Below, one piece after another: positions 34,727 to 47,113 of a stretch of 64,000 nucleotides of DNA. The stretch lies in assembly GCA_026686845.1 (NCBI GenBank), contig JAIVEN010000010.1, positions 22,604,001-22,668,000 of the forward strand, in the 5' to 3' direction. Position 1 is the first letter of the stretch, and every line of letters begins with the position of its first letter. A program made the translations under genes and the position numbers. The DNA is from Adenanthera pavonina (lineage: Eukaryota; Streptophyta; Magnoliopsida; Fabales; Fabaceae). The notes under the pieces were generated by a model. It was not told the DNA's origin. It did not search any database and saw only the letters and a list, made by a program, of their open reading frames with translations.

Positions 34727-36383
34727 TGTTAGATATGCTGGCTTCCCAAGAGGGGGTGAATTGGGAAGATTAAAATTTTCTGCAAAAGTCAAGAAGGTAA
34801 TGAAAGCAAAAGTGCCCATAAAAATAGAGTATAAAGGAATGACAAGGTAAGAGTAGTAAGGGAGAAGGGAAGACACAAAAGTTTATCCTGGTTCGGTCTT
34901 TCGATCTTGACCTACGTCCAATCTCCAAGCCACCACTTGAGATTTTCCACTATCTTGCAAGAATTCAATGGGCTTCTTGCAATTACCTCAGTACAACTTG
35001 ATGCTCTGTTCTTGGAGCTTACAATCTCACTCTTTGTACTCTAGCTAAGTGCTTCCCAATTCTCTTGTGATATCCCCTCAGAAGAAAATATTTCTTCCAG
35101 ATGAAGATAAGATTGATTACAATGATTGAACTCTCTAATTAAGAGTGTATATGAAAGTTGAAGTACATAATAATGAAATCTGTGAGAGTAAAAGACTTTG
35201 ACTTAAGAATTTGATGGAGTTTATGTATTTATAATGTAAAATCATTGCCCACACCTTCAAATGAAGTTCTATTTATAGATTTATGTCTTAATTATACGTT
35301 AGAGACAAGATCTAGCTGTTAGAGACGTTACCCAATGGTTACTCTGAAAAACTATCCATTCACCAACTGCATTTAATGCATCTGACACTCAAAGTTCAAA
35401 TTTTGGTTAGTCAACAGACGAATTTCATAGAGACCGAAAGCTAAAGACTTCAACGTTGAACTTCAAAGTTCGTTTGTTATGAAGCAAAGTTCAAATTTTC
35501 ATCTTTGAAAAATGTTTCTATGCTGGAACATACAAATTTTCAAGTTTAAAGTACTTCAGGAAAGTGTGAACAGTTGTTCCATATTGCTACAGTGCCTTCA
35601 AAGTTCGAATTTTGGTCCCCAAAATTCGTCTGTCAGTGGGCAGCTCAATAATGAACAATAGTTCATCTATTTGAAATTCAAATTTTCAAAATCCAAAGTT
35701 CATCTGTTAGAGAGAGCTCTTATCAGACTTAGTTCAAATTTTGAATTTCTGAATACTAACATTCATATGTTAACATATTATCATAACAGAATTGCAAGCT
35801 TTGTTTCTAACATTTGAATTTTCAAAATCAAAGTTCATTTGTCAGTGAGCTAACTTTGAACTCTTTTTAAATTTTACTTTCAGATGAACTTTGACATAGC
35901 CTCAGACGAATTTTTCATTTTTCATGAATTGTGTTTTATTAGAAATTTGAATTTTCAAAACTGAAAGTTTGTCTGTCAGAGAAGGCTCTTATTAGACTTA
36001 ATCCAAAGTTTGAATTTCTGCACTCAAAATTTGTCTGTTAGAGGAATCTCTTTTTTGACTAACTTATTTTCAATTCGAAATTCAGATTCTAGAAGCCAAA
36101 GTTTGAATTTTCAAAGTAATAGATCAGTTTTAACATTTTAAAGTTCGTCTGTTTGTGGGTGTTTTTTAAATATTCCATGAATTATCATAGAATCATATTT
36201 CTAAAATATTCTTTTGCAAGTTCAAAGTCTTTTACTGAAATTAAACATAGTAAGAAATCCTATATCTAATCTTGTGCTGATTTTACTTGGATTTCTCCAT
36301 TTGAGATCTTTTATGCACCTTTGATATCTTATTTCCAAGCTCTAGATGGTTGGTTTGGAATCATCAAAACACTTGATTCAACA
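34727..36383 (-). mobile_element. Copia-S LTR 'C' (5' LTR of element 2)
   Basis: It begins TGTTAGATATGCTGGCTTCC and ends TTGATTCAACA; 1657 bp. Its first bases differ from LTRs A, B and E (AGCAAGGCTGAC) and match LTR D, so C and D form a second subfamily. The U3 half (35390-36160) again holds AATTCGAATTT/CAGACGAATTT words, here more eroded. It inserted into a LINE-type RNase H sequence, whose reading stops at the LTR end. Confidence 0.88.
35269..35278 (-). promoter_or_regulatory. TATA box of LTR C
   Basis: CTATAAATAG on the minus strand at the place corresponding to the boxes in LTRs A and B. Confidence 0.6.
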
Positions 36384-36790
36384 CACTTCCTGTATGGTGC
36401 ATGAAACCTTTGATGAAAGTGCCTTTCTCATCCCTAATAAGTCTACCACACCCGGTAATATTGGTGAGACATGAAAAAGGGCCATCAACATTGATTTTCA
36501 CCCATCCAACTTGCTGCCTCCGCCCCTTTTGACCTTGCAGATACACACTTCCAGTTGATGGATTCTGGTGCATATTCAGCCTCACCACTCTTGCACCTGC
36601 TTGCAAGGTAGTGTGGGCTTGGGCAAGAATAACCATATTCGTAATATCCACTGGCTCAAAGATATGTCTATTTCTTCTCTTCTAGAGAAGCCAATTGATA
36701 AGAGCAAAGAGACTTCTCCATTCATAACTAACATCCATAGTTTTCTATTTCAAATTCCAATGAATCCATTTATTTGTTTTTGGCAACTTT
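36384..36790 (-). pseudogene. LINE-type ORF2 C-terminal fragment (RNase H-like, RVT_3)
   Basis: On the minus strand, near 36680-36790, the translation resembles the end of the zf-RVT region of plant LINEs (spaced Trp residues, LLWKRRNRHIFEP with one stop). An RNase H-like domain follows with WVKINVDGPFSCL and GCGRLIRDEKGTFIKGFMHH. These correspond to the first catalytic Asp and the GG.IRD.G motif of RVT_3. LTR C interrupts it at 36383, and the rest is not on the other side in this window. No intact RT is present. It could also come from a stand-alone plant RNase H-like gene. Confidence 0.65.
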
Positions 36791-38325
36791 GATTTTTCAC
36801 TAATAGGTAATCATATGGTTGTTTTGGGTGATACTTGATAACTCTGGACTTTACACTTTAAATCCCTCATACTTAGTATTTTTCATAATGAATTACAGCC
36901 AAAAATGAATTTATTTGGACAATATTTTGATGATTTTCAAACTTACTCATTTTCTACCATTAACTTAGGAATTTGATACTTTCCTCTAATTATTTTTTTA
37001 GTCCCTCAGTGCCATTATTTGTGAATTCCATAATTATACTCATTTTAATTAGAGTGAATTTAGATTAAAATAATAAATCAAAGTTTGTACTAATTAGATG
37101 ATTTTTGTTTAAATAAATTAAAATTTTCTATTCCACTCACTCTCACTTGTTCCACAACGTATTTTCTTTTCTATTTAAATTTTCTTTTTTTCCATTTGAC
37201 ATTTTTACCCATCCCTCTAATTTATTGGATCTTATTTTTTATATTTTGGGCCATGAACTTCTTAGGAAGATTACAATTTATATTACCCATATTTATTTAT
37301 TTATTTATTTTTATCACTTTCTTGCCATTTATCCACTTGAATTTCTTTTTCCATTTCCCCCCTCATTATGCATGAAATTCTTACTCTTTTTTTTTTTAGC
37401 CTTGGATTGCACTCTTATCACCTGGAATGGTGTGATCATGGAAGATCAAGTCTTGATTCCATTTTATTATTTTCATATTTTTCTATTTTCTTATTGGCTC
37501 TTTAATTTATCATTGCACTTAATTGGTCCTAAATTAATTTGCCGGCCCTTCCTTTCATCTTCACCATCCATTCTCTCTTTTAATCTTGTCCCTCCATTAT
37601 TTACCTTGGTCATTAAACTTTACAATAGTGATCTCTCTTCTTCCCTAGTTTACCTTTAACCATAGTCACTTAACCCAATTAATCATAGCTCTCTATTTTC
37701 TTTCTTGCTCATCAAGCACACATCTCTACGCTCCATTTTAACATAACCCTAACTCTACTCTAATTAGCTAACCTCTTTAATCCTAGCCTTTCATTTGTTT
37801 TCTTGATCATCAAGCATCCTCACCATTCACTCTTATCACACTTTAACCCAAACCACCCACCCTTTTTACTATAAATACCCCTTCTTATTCTCTTATTCTT
37901 GCATATTCCAACACAATTCTCTTATGCCACTTCATTTTCGTCCATCCCCTTCCCCCTCTCATTTCTCTTCCATTTTCTTTCTTTTTCCCACTTTTTCCTT
38001 CACCATACACATACTTATACCATATATACTTCATTTCCACCATTTTTCATAACCATTTCTTCATAAAACCTCCAATTTCTACCCTCTTCTCATCATGGCC
38101 ATGTGTTATCTTAAGGGTCTTGGAGTTGCTTATGGCTTGACGGAGGAGTAGGAAGCTTGGTGGTGACCATGAGAGGGAGCTAGAGAAGATGCATGGGTTG
38201 AACTTGGGAGCAACTATGTGGATTTGGGGAGTCCTCTTGTTTCATGCTCTTTTTCTTTGTTCTTTCCTTTGTTTAATGTTGATTCTAGGTTGGGTTCACC
38301 ACACCAAATTAGGGATTTCTTGGCA
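36791..38325. other. Unassigned AT-rich, then pyrimidine-rich interval
   Basis: From about 37140 to 38080 the plus strand is strongly pyrimidine-rich (runs of CTTTT, TTCCCC, CACCAT), which creates a 170-codon Phe/Leu-rich ORF that I do not accept as a gene. A TATA-like CTATAAATA lies at 37869-37877, followed by more CT-rich sequence and ATG-containing text near 38100. This could be the promoter and leader of an unrecognised element or gene, but no conserved coding follows. Confidence 0.35.
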
Positions 38326-38560
38326 GACATTCATTGGCGGTCATTTAAGAAAATGCTAAGAAAAATAAACATCGGCAGTTATTTTATAAAACGCCATAAA
38401 ATGCTCAACTTATGTTGGCAGTTAAATTTTTAACCGCAAAGAAATTCTCAGAGTTGACTTTTCTTTGTATTTGTTATTTTAAAATGCAAAGAAAAGTTTA
38501 ACTTTAGATGGTGGTTATTACGATAACCGCCAACGAAAGTAATTAAATTTAAAAAAAAAA
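38326..38560. mobile_element. Possible subterminal region of another DNA transposon
   Basis: It contains inverted words of the type GGCGGT, AACCGC, GGCAGTTA and TAACCGCCAACG, plus a TTTTCTTTG...CAAAGAAAAG inverted pair (38459-38495). It resembles the hairpin-rich ends of plant CACTA elements, but no CACTA terminus or target duplication was found. Confidence 0.3.
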
Positions 38561-38595
38561 TCATAACAAAAGAAATACAAAAGCCTCGGTGAGAT

Positions 38596-38690
38596 GAAAA
38601 TTTTCCTTCCCACATTCACAAAATCAACAAAGTCATAGAATCCTTGAAAATTTTCCTTCCCTCCTTCACAAAATCGACATAGTCACAAAA
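38596..38690. repeat. Short tandem repeat, unit about 47 bp, two copies
   Basis: GAAAATTTTCCTTCCC...TTCACAAAATC occurs twice in succession (from about 38596 and about 38647), followed by a shared CA(C/T)AG(T)CA(T/C)A(G/A)AAT tail. It lies before a CCCTAG-containing leader-like stretch. Confidence 0.6.
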
Positions 38691-41435
38691 TCTCAGTGAG
38701 GAACACATTTTTTGCTATGCTATTCATTCTCCGAATAAACCCTAGCCTTTGTGTTTGCCCATTGCCTTATTCTCACTCTTGAATTTGAATCTCTCAAGTG
38801 TTCATGTCGTCCTCTCACTCTCAAATTTGAATCTCTATGGCGTTCATTCTACGACTATGATCCTCTCTTGGTTTGGTCTCTCACCGAGTTTCATTCTGCC
38901 ATTGTCACATTCTACTGCTATCCTGTTCCTTCTACCATCTATGACCTCTCTCTGTTTGTGTTTTGTAGTTCGTAACTTCCTTCTTTGGTTTGTGTTTCTT
39001 GCTAAGGATAATATTCTATGGTTTGTAGCTTGCTCCATTCATGAAGGAGAGTCTGAGACAGATTCAACCAAATCACACAAAGAATGCAAAGAATAAAGGG
39101 ATAACCCACAGAACGTAGAGGTAAATATGTTTCCTTTATTCTGAATACTTGGAGCTAGTACATTGGTTATGCTAGATTTTTTGGGCATTAGACTAATTAT
39201 TGGAATTATTGCTTAAGTTCATTGAAGAAGGAGAAGACAAAGAGCACAAAATTAAAGGAAGTTCAGGATCTGAACTCTGATTCACAGAGGTAAGTTACTA
39301 TGTTTGGATTTTTTTTGTTTTGCTAGGATTCTGTATTATTGTGCTAGCCATTTTCATATATACAAAGCTTTTTATATATATGATATCATGTGAAAAAAAA
39401 GCTGGAATGATGTGGCGAATAAGCCCCTGATTGTTCATTATTGTGTGCCTTGTCTTTATTAACAATAGTGTGTGTTAACATTTATTGTCAAATTCTGTCA
39501 GTGCATACATATATTTATTGCACATTTTGATATAATGTATGTCTTGCAAGTTGCTAATCTGAGTGAAACAACCACCACCAAGAAGTCTAGAAGGAAAAAA
39601 GGTATACCATGAACATTTTGGAGTTTGTATTTTTGTCTTCTAGGTATTGAAGAATAGCATACAACCAACTTTTTCAGAACACCTGATATTGTAAGTGTGA
39701 AGCAGATTCTTGTGGCTGTCTATTGGACAACTAGAGTTTAGTTTAGATGAAGGATAAAGCGCTTTGCTTAGATGCCTTATGATGCTATGGACAAATATAG
39801 CAAATCTAAAATAAAAAAGAGAAGGAAATGATGTGAGAAGACGGGACAAAGTAATGTGAAATCGCGAGAGCCAATTGGTGGATTTCTTCAAATGAATTCA
39901 CTTGTCAACAACTAATGGCAAGTTTGTCAATATTGGCTGCTTTCCCTACATTTTGTAATTGTTCTGGTTTGTGCTCATATAGCTGTGGGAGCGCTAAAAA
40001 AGTGACTTCATTGTCTTGATTATTAGGAGAAGATCTTTTATTTTTTTGCTGCATGTATATAATTTGTTTTAAGCTTAATGACAAGTCCATTTGGTTTCAT
40101 TTTGGTATGAGAAAGTCATCTTTGCTATTACAAACAAATGGGTGCTAATTTGAGATCTCAATTTGGTCATTTGACTTTGGGTTTTGTCATGAAAAATATC
40201 TTTGTTGTTGGAAATGCATGAGACTTGGTTTGAGCTTAAAATCACTGCATGTTCTGGTCTTGCTTCATGGTTCTAAAACATGCCACATGCTCATGCATTC
40301 TTATCTAAAGTTGAAAAGCTACAACATGGGTTGCTTGATACTTCAAAGGGTTGGTCATATGTTCGTATCAAATCATTTTCCTAAAATAAAAGACTGTGTA
40401 TGTATGCTCCTTAATGGGGCTGCAATTTGCTTATATAAGGATTGTTGATGTAGTATTTGGTCACTAGTTCTTTATTTGTATATACTTAAATTTAGTTTGA
40501 GCTTGGACTATTGGTTATAATACCTTAGCATTTTCTGAATTTGAATCTGAATGAATATAGTAATTGCATTAGATCAATTTGTCCTTTCATAGCCATAAGA
40601 GGTGTCATTTGCTATGAGGTTAGTGATCGTGATTTAAGAGATAGAACCTGATCTATCTTGGATGAATTATAGATTGAAACTTTATCATTTGATTATTCTT
40701 CCATGTATGAATTTTTTAGATTGTATAACTTGTTTATGCTTGAGACAAATTCTTGTTTGGCAGTATATTATGTTAGTATTTCATCTGGACATTGTTCATT
40801 AATGGTTGGATATATTGTTCTTTGATTTGGTTCATTCAAATTAGGGAGGGAAGTGATAGGGAGAAGGAAGAATGAGGGAGAAAATAGAAGACCTTGAGGG
40901 GGGGAAGGATTCTAAATACTCAATATTATTGAATCCATTGACAGTGATTTTTCTTTTCATTTTCCAATTTGAAATATTCATCTAAGCACCCTTCAAAGGA
41001 AAGAGAAAATCACACCTTTTAGATAGCAGTTCATGGCACAACTAAATGCTTTATTTTCAATTATTTTATTGAATTTTCTTTTTCTTCTTCTATTGAATTT
41101 TCTGTGGAATAATGTATCTTGCTATCTGGGTTTCCTTGACATTATCTTGAAAAAGGGCTTTTGAATTCTATTGGTCATAAAAGAATTTCTCATTCTAATT
41201 CATGGCCTATAGACATGTGATGCTATCTTAATTGTTGCTTGTGCTTGGATTTGCTCAAGGGTCAGTATCTTCATATTGTGAGATAAAGGGCAAGTCTTAA
41301 TAACTATCAGTCATGATAATGATAAGGCATAAAAATCCATGTACTCAAATAAAGTGAAGCCTATATTTTAGCTTACTAGATATTTCAAAATTATCGCAAG
41401 TTACTAAGCGAATTTTTTTTTGGTGTAGTATTAGT
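38691..41435. other. Unassigned interval with leader or intron character
   Basis: The start is CT-rich and contains ATAAACCCTAGCC. Exon-end-like contexts CAGAG|GTAAA (39118) and CAGAG|GTAAG (39289) are visible. Beyond that, the sequence is T-rich on the plus strand with only short ORFs, none recognisable. It may be the untranslated leader and introns of a transposon or lost gene. It ends with the target duplication TTAGT (41431-41435) of the Gypsy-2 solo LTR. Confidence 0.3.
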
Positions 41436-42439
41436 TGTAACGACTCTCATTACACTATCCCTAACTTGGTCACTAGCTAACCAAGTGTAATTGTTCTCAT
41501 ATGCAGTACCGAAAGATCAAGATAGAGGAAAGGTTCAAGTAGAGGCAAAAAGAGCTTCACGTTGCGGCAAGGAGCAGGGCCACTGTGCACGAGCGAGCTA
41601 TGAATTTTGAAATATTTTCTGGCCAAGGACACTCATGTTGCGGTGAACTAACCCCTCATCACGGCGTCACGCCTTAAAATTGTTTAAATTTGAAATATTT
41701 CAATTCAGTTGAGAATGGGAGAGCAAGAGAGAAACAAAGGGAGTGATGAAGAAGCTATTCTAGGGCTTTCAATCTTTAGCCATTTGAGGTGTTTTTTGAC
41801 CTTTGGAAGCCTGCTAAGTCATTGGTAAGTGATCCTTACTCCTCCCTTTCCATTTTCTTCGATTTGAATTGGGATTTTTTGGATATATGTTGGGATCTTT
41901 GGTTTTGGTTGAATCCCACATATTAAAATGGATGGAAAAGGATTAATGGAGTGTGATTTGGTGCTTATGATACTTGGGTGTGAGTTTTAGAAGGAGTATG
42001 CATGATTTAAGCTTAACCCTAGGTTGGTATTATGTGTAGAAGTATGGAATCCAAAATGTATGTGATTGAATATAGTTTGAATGGGCTTTAGGAGCTTAAT
42101 GACATATGGAAATGATATTGGAACCTTGGGTTAGGCCTATATAGTCAAATTGTGATGTTTGGATAGGTGGTATTATATGTTAATTAAGGATTTTGTGTTA
42201 TTGTAGAAGTCGTTCGGTTGACCGAAAAGGGTACGAGTGTGTTGGACATTCCAAGAAGCTCATGGAATCGAGTGTATGTGAAATTGACAACCTGAGGTAA
42301 CCGGGTGTTTATATTGTTTGTATTGGTTGTATTGTATGTTATTATATATATGTGTATATATGCATATTTCCGTTCATACCATGATATTGATATGTGTTTG
42401 TGTATGGCTTTTCAATATATCATGGTATGCACATGGCTA

Positions 42440-42660
42440 GACATATGGTGGATGATGATTATGATGAGGATGATTGTTATATATGATGATGATGATGTAA
42501 CATTACATGATGCATAGCATGACATTAAGATCATGATGATAATGATAATTACATGATGATATGCCATGAACATCACTATATGGCATTGTGAGATATATGG
42601 TGATCAGGTGGTGATGATGATATGATATATGAAGATATGATATAAGATGATATGATATAT
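42440..42660. repeat. GATGAT / GATATGAT low-complexity tract within Gypsy-2 LTR
   Basis: Reiterated GATGATGAT and ATGATATGATAT words. The matching tract in the second LTR copy (about 52020-52205) differs in length, as expected of slippage. Confidence 0.8.
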
Positions 42661-42984
42661 GATAAGGGAGGATAAGGATGAGATCCCTATTGCTAAATCC
42701 TCTCCTATGGCCAGGAGAGCTAGGTGGCAGTAGACTGCACATTCCCTAAATCGCCACCAATTCGAGGTGGTCCAAGAGAAGGAAAGCCATGGTCCAAACA
42801 CTAGTGTAACCTTTGGTTGGGTTGCATTAGTGTAAGGTGAGCTTAGTGATATCCTAGAATCAGCCTTTACCAACTGTTGGAAGGGAATCACCTATACGAA
42901 ATGTTCTATCATGATGATAGCTTGTGAATCTAGTTGTGTGCGAGAGTGACATGTATTCCATCTCATATTGCATTTATGAGATTA

Positions 42985-43018
42985 TATGAGTTATATATAT
43001 ATGTGTGTGTGTGTGTGG
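42985..43018. repeat. (AT)n(GT)n microsatellite in Gypsy-2 LTR
   Basis: An ATATATAT run is followed directly by GTGTGTGTGTGTGTG. The corresponding site near 52540-52560 is shorter. Confidence 0.85.
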
Positions 43019-44553
43019 TTATCCTCAGTTACTAAGACTTTGTCTCATACCCTTTTCCCATGAACTAACATTTCAGGTGAATGTTCTAGCACTAATCCGA
43101 AGAAGACAAGGTAGTAGCATATCAGATATGGGAATACCAAGTCTATATAGTGTTTATGCGTAATGTCTATGTATGTTGTGCTAAGTAGTATTATATTGCA
43201 GTGGATATGAGAATTGGGAGACTGTAAAGATATTTGGATGTTTATGTATGTTATGTTATGGATGTGGTTTGGTGTCATATATGATGCATTATGATGTATG
43301 TATGGATTGGGATGTTGAGGAGTCAATATGGTAGTACATGTGAGCCCAAAGGTGGTTTTGGGCCTTGTTGGTATGTTTTAGGACATATAGCCCATTATGT
43401 CAATTTGGGGTTCAAGGGGGTCAAATCTCAGAGGAGTGGTTCCTTTGAGGTGAAACCTTTTTGAACAAGTTAGTTAAGTGAATTAGTACCTGTGTAAATG
43501 GTCCTGAATGGTCAATTTGCCTTTGGTGGCAAATGGGAGTTGTAAGTGGTGAGTTTTAGTCAAAAAGTGGCCAAAATAGTGTCAGCTATCCAAAATCTCC
43601 ATACGATTAGATTGGGACATGATTGACTTGTAGGAGTTGGAATCAGGTCAATCGGAAGTCAGAGCATAAAGTTAGGCACATCAGAAGTGTTGAATCAAGT
43701 GTTTGGATAATTCCAAACAACTAGATCTTGGAAGGAGGATATCAAAGGAGCATAAGAGATCTCAAGTGAAGAAATCCAGGAAGAAATAAGTATAAAAATA
43801 ATTTGTAAAAGGCTTTAATCTTGCACCCACCTGTTTTAAGTAAGTGTTTTTCAACTATCCTATGTTAACTTATGATAAAATTGAAAAATACTTATTGACA
43901 GACAAATTTTCAAATGTTAAACTTCATATGTTTCTTTGATAACTAAAATTCAAAGTTACAGAAATGTTACCTCTGACTGATGAATTTCAGCCTATTAAAT
44001 TTAAATTTTGAGTCAAGTACAATGTGTGAAAAATGAAAAATTCATCTGAAGCTGTGTCAAAGTTCATATGAAATTAGAGTTCAAAAAGAGTTCAAAGTCA
44101 GTCCCTCTGATAGATGAACTTTGAAGGGTCAAAATTCAAATTTCGAAGAAAAAAACTTTGGTGCCATATTAAGCTGCTCACTGATAGACGAATTTTGGAT
44201 ACCCAAAATTTGAATTTTGAATGCGCTGTAGCAATATGGAACAATTGTTCACACTTAACAGGAGCACTTTAAAAGGAGCACTTTAAAGTTGAAAACTCGA
44301 ATGTTCTAACATAGGAAATATTTGTCAAGTTCAAAATTCAAATTTCACCATTGAACAAACAAACCTTGAAGTTCAACATTAAAGTCTTTAACTTATGGTC
44401 TTTGCGAAATTCATCTATTGACATCTGAAAATTTGAACTTTGGATGTCAGACACATTAAATGTGGTTGGTGAATGATTAGTTTTGCAGAGTAACCATTGG
44501 GTAACATCTCTAATGGCCAGATCTTGTCTCTAATGTATAGTTAAGACATAAAT

Positions 44554-44563
44554 CTATAAATAG
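44554..44563 (+). promoter_or_regulatory. TATA box of LTR F
   Basis: CTATAAATAG in sense orientation on the plus strand. Confidence 0.6.
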
Positions 44564-44929
44564 AACTTCATTTGAAGTTGTGGGTAACAATTTTACGTTG
44601 TTTATACTAAAACTCTATGAAATTCTTCAGTCAAAACATTCTACTCTCTCACACTTCATTTTATTATACTTCAACTATCATACAAACTCTAAATTAGAGA
44701 GGTTATCTTGTTGTAAACAATCTTATCTTCATCTAAAAGAAATATCTTTTTGTGAGGGGATTTCACAAGGGATTTGGGAAGTACTTAGCTAAAGTGCAGA
44801 GTGAGAATCTATAAGCTCTTAGAACAGAGCACAAAGTTGTACTATGCCATTACAAGAAGTCCACCAAATTCTTGCAAGATAGTGGAAAATCTCAAGTGGT
44901 AACTTGAGGACTGAACGTAGGTCAAGAGG

Positions 44930-46654
44930 TGTTAGCAAGGCTGACTTCCCAAGAAGGGGGTGAATTGGGAAGATTGAAAGTTTTCTGCACAAAGTGAAAT
45001 GGGTGAAGATAACACAGTGTGATGAAAGCAATGAACAAAGCAGAGCAATCTGAAAAGTAAAGATAGGAAGTAGAAGACTCAGTAATTTATCCTGGTTCGG
45101 TCTATCCACTTGACCTACGTCCAGTTCTCAAGGCAACTCTTGAGATTTTTCCACTATAAAGCAAGAATTCAACGGGCTTCTTGCTAATGTCACAGTACAT
45201 GAGTATGCTCTGTTTCTGGAGCTCTCTCAAACACTCTAAGCACTTTCACAATGTGCTTCCCAATCCCCTTGTGATTTCCCCTCACAAGTAAAACTATCTT
45301 CCAGATGAAGAGTAGAAGATTTACAATGATATAACTCTCTTGAATATAGTAGATATGAAGATTAAAGTACAGATATTGAAGTTGAGAGGGTAAAAGCTTT
45401 TGAGAAAAAGATTCAGCAGAAATTCGGTATATACAAGTTTGATTTGTTACCCACAACTTCAAATGTTGATGTATTTATAGATTTTGGTCTCAAATGTCCG
45501 TTAGAGACAAAATCTATCCGTTGGAAAAGTTATCCAACGGTTACTCTGAAAAACTATCTGTTTACCAACCGCATTTAATGTTTCTGACATACTGAAATTC
45601 GAATTTTGGTTGGCCAACAGACGAATTTCGAAGGAACCGAAGGCTAAAGCTTTCAACATTATAGCACGAAGTTCGTCTGTTCATTAAGTGAAATTCGAAT
45701 TTTAAAACTTACAAAACATTTTCACAATGTGACATATGAATTTTCAAGAAGAAAGTTTTTCGGTTAAGTGTGAATAGTGTTTTCAATTTTCTACAGTGCC
45801 TTCGAAATTCGAATTTTGGAAGCCCAAAATTCGTCTGTTCCCAATACGTGAAAATGAGGCACAGTAGTTCACTTTCTTCGAAATTCAGATGTTGAAGAGT
45901 GAAGTTCGTTTGTCAGAGAGCAGTTTTGAAACTTAAATCATTCTTGATCTCAGATGAACTTTAACATTGTTTCAGACGAATTTCTTCTATTTTCTCAAGT
46001 TTTGTTTTATCTGAAATTTGAATTTTGAATATCCAAAGTTCGTCTGTTTCAAGAAAACTTCTTTCAGACTTGGATGAAAATTCGAATGTTGGGAAGTCAA
46101 AATTCGTCTGTCAGAGAGCATTTATCAAACTCAATTTCTTTTGATTTTAGATGCATTTTATCATAGTTTCAGACAAATTTCTTTGGTTTTCACAAACTTC
46201 ATTTTACTTGAAATTCAAATTTTGAGAGTGTGAAGTTCGTCTGTTACCAAAGAGACTTCTTTCAGATTTGTATGAAAATTCAAATTTTGAAAAACCAAAA
46301 TTCGTCTGACAGAGAGCCATCTCTTCAGACTTATTCAGTTTTAGCTTGAAATTCGAATTTCCCAAAGCAAAGTTCGAATTTCCAACTTGACAGTTAAGTT
46401 TAAACTTTCAAACTTCGTCTGTTTATGGGTGTTTTTCAAATAAGTCAAGATTTAACACAAAATCAAGTTTTGAAAACATCTTTTCTTCTAATCAAAATCT
46501 TTTACCCAATCACAACTAAAACTAACGATCCTACAAAAGATCTAACAGCAAATACTCAGAAAATCTTCACTTGAAACAACTTTGATCTCCTTTGATATCT
46601 TCAATCCGAGCTCTTGAGTGTTAGTTTGGAATCATCAAAACTCTTGATTCAACA
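44930..46654 (-). mobile_element. Copia-S solo LTR 'E'
   Basis: It begins TGTTAGCAAGGCTGACTTCC on the plus strand and ends CTTGATTCAACA; sense is minus; 1725 bp. It is flanked by AGAGG (44925-44929) and AGAGT (46655-46659), a 5-bp duplication with one difference. Joining the flanks restores the LTR F text GTAGGTCAAGAGTAAGAGACC, comparable to LTR C near 34900. No interior is present. It is the closest relative of LTR A. Confidence 0.93.
45471..45480 (-). promoter_or_regulatory. TATA box of LTR E
   Basis: CTATAAATAC on the minus strand. An intact LTR promoter without an element could still start minus-strand transcription into LTR F. Confidence 0.6.
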
Positions 46655-47113
46655 AGAGTAAGAGACCGGACTAGGATAAATCTTTGTGTCTTTCTTTCCT
46701 TTACCTTGCTTACTGCTTTATTACATTCTACACTCTGCTTTTCAGCAACTTTTGCTTTCACCACTTTTTTATAATTTCACAGAAAATTTCAAACTTCCCA
46801 ATTCACTCCCTCTTCGAAAGCTAGCAGACCTAACAAGAAGTTCACCCCTGATGTTTAACTTTGCCGATTTTGCATTAGCAAGGGGGCACAGCAATGCCAG
46901 TGAGTCAGAGAACACCAAAGCTGCGGCAGTACGGTAGCGTCTGTAGGCTTGCACACTATTCTAGCTATTCTGATGTTTCTCATGGTGTTTTGTGGTATTT
47001 TTCAATGCTCTAATGTTGAGGAAGGCAAATTCAAGATGTTGGGCTGTGTTTGGTTGGTTCACGAAGAATTTGGTCAAAGTAGGAGGTGTATTAGAGTAAG
47101 ACATTACATTAGT

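Larger units (their letters stand above)
43688..46835 (+). mobile_element. Copia-S-type solo LTR 'F', interrupted by LTR E
   Basis: It begins TGTTGAATCAAGTG in sense orientation and ends AGCAGACCTAACA at 46835. AGAAG flanks both sides exactly (43683-43687 and 46836-46840). Excluding LTR E with one copy of its duplication, it is 1418 bp. The related Gypsy-2 LTR at 53255-53285 shows the uninterrupted site (GCACATCAAAAGTTCGCCC). It has a TATA box and an eroded AATTTGAA/CAGACGAATTT array. This is a third Copia-S LTR subfamily, in the opposite direction to A-E. Confidence 0.92.
41436..47108 (+). mobile_element. Gypsy-2 solo LTR, interrupted by a nested LTR
   Basis: It begins TGTAACGACTCTC and ends AAGACATTACA. 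TTAGT flanks it exactly on both sides (41431-41435 and 47109-47113). After removing the inserted 43688-46840 block, the LTR is about 2.5 kb. It matches 51668-53531, for example at ACCGGGTGTTTATATTG (42300 and 51878), and inverted 17389-18894. No primer site or polypurine tract is attached. Confidence 0.92.

Noticed and set aside
37147..37659. 170-codon plus-strand ORF
   Set aside because: Phe/Leu/Ser-rich product of a pyrimidine-rich tract. No domain or conserved motif, and composition explains the lack of stops.
38749..39096. 115-codon plus-strand ORF
   Set aside because: Ser/Leu/Phe-rich with no motif. It lies in a leader-like CT-rich stretch and overlaps another equally open frame.
42503..42891. 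Overlapping minus-strand ORFs of 79 and 95 codons
   Set aside because: They fall in the GATGAT/ATATG low-complexity part of a Gypsy-2 LTR and read as His/Ile/Tyr repeats.
43045..43326. 93-codon minus-strand ORF in Gypsy-2 LTR (similar one at 52615-52884)
   Set aside because: Present in both LTR copies only because the LTRs are homologous. His/Asn/Ile-rich with no domain, and antisense to the LTR.
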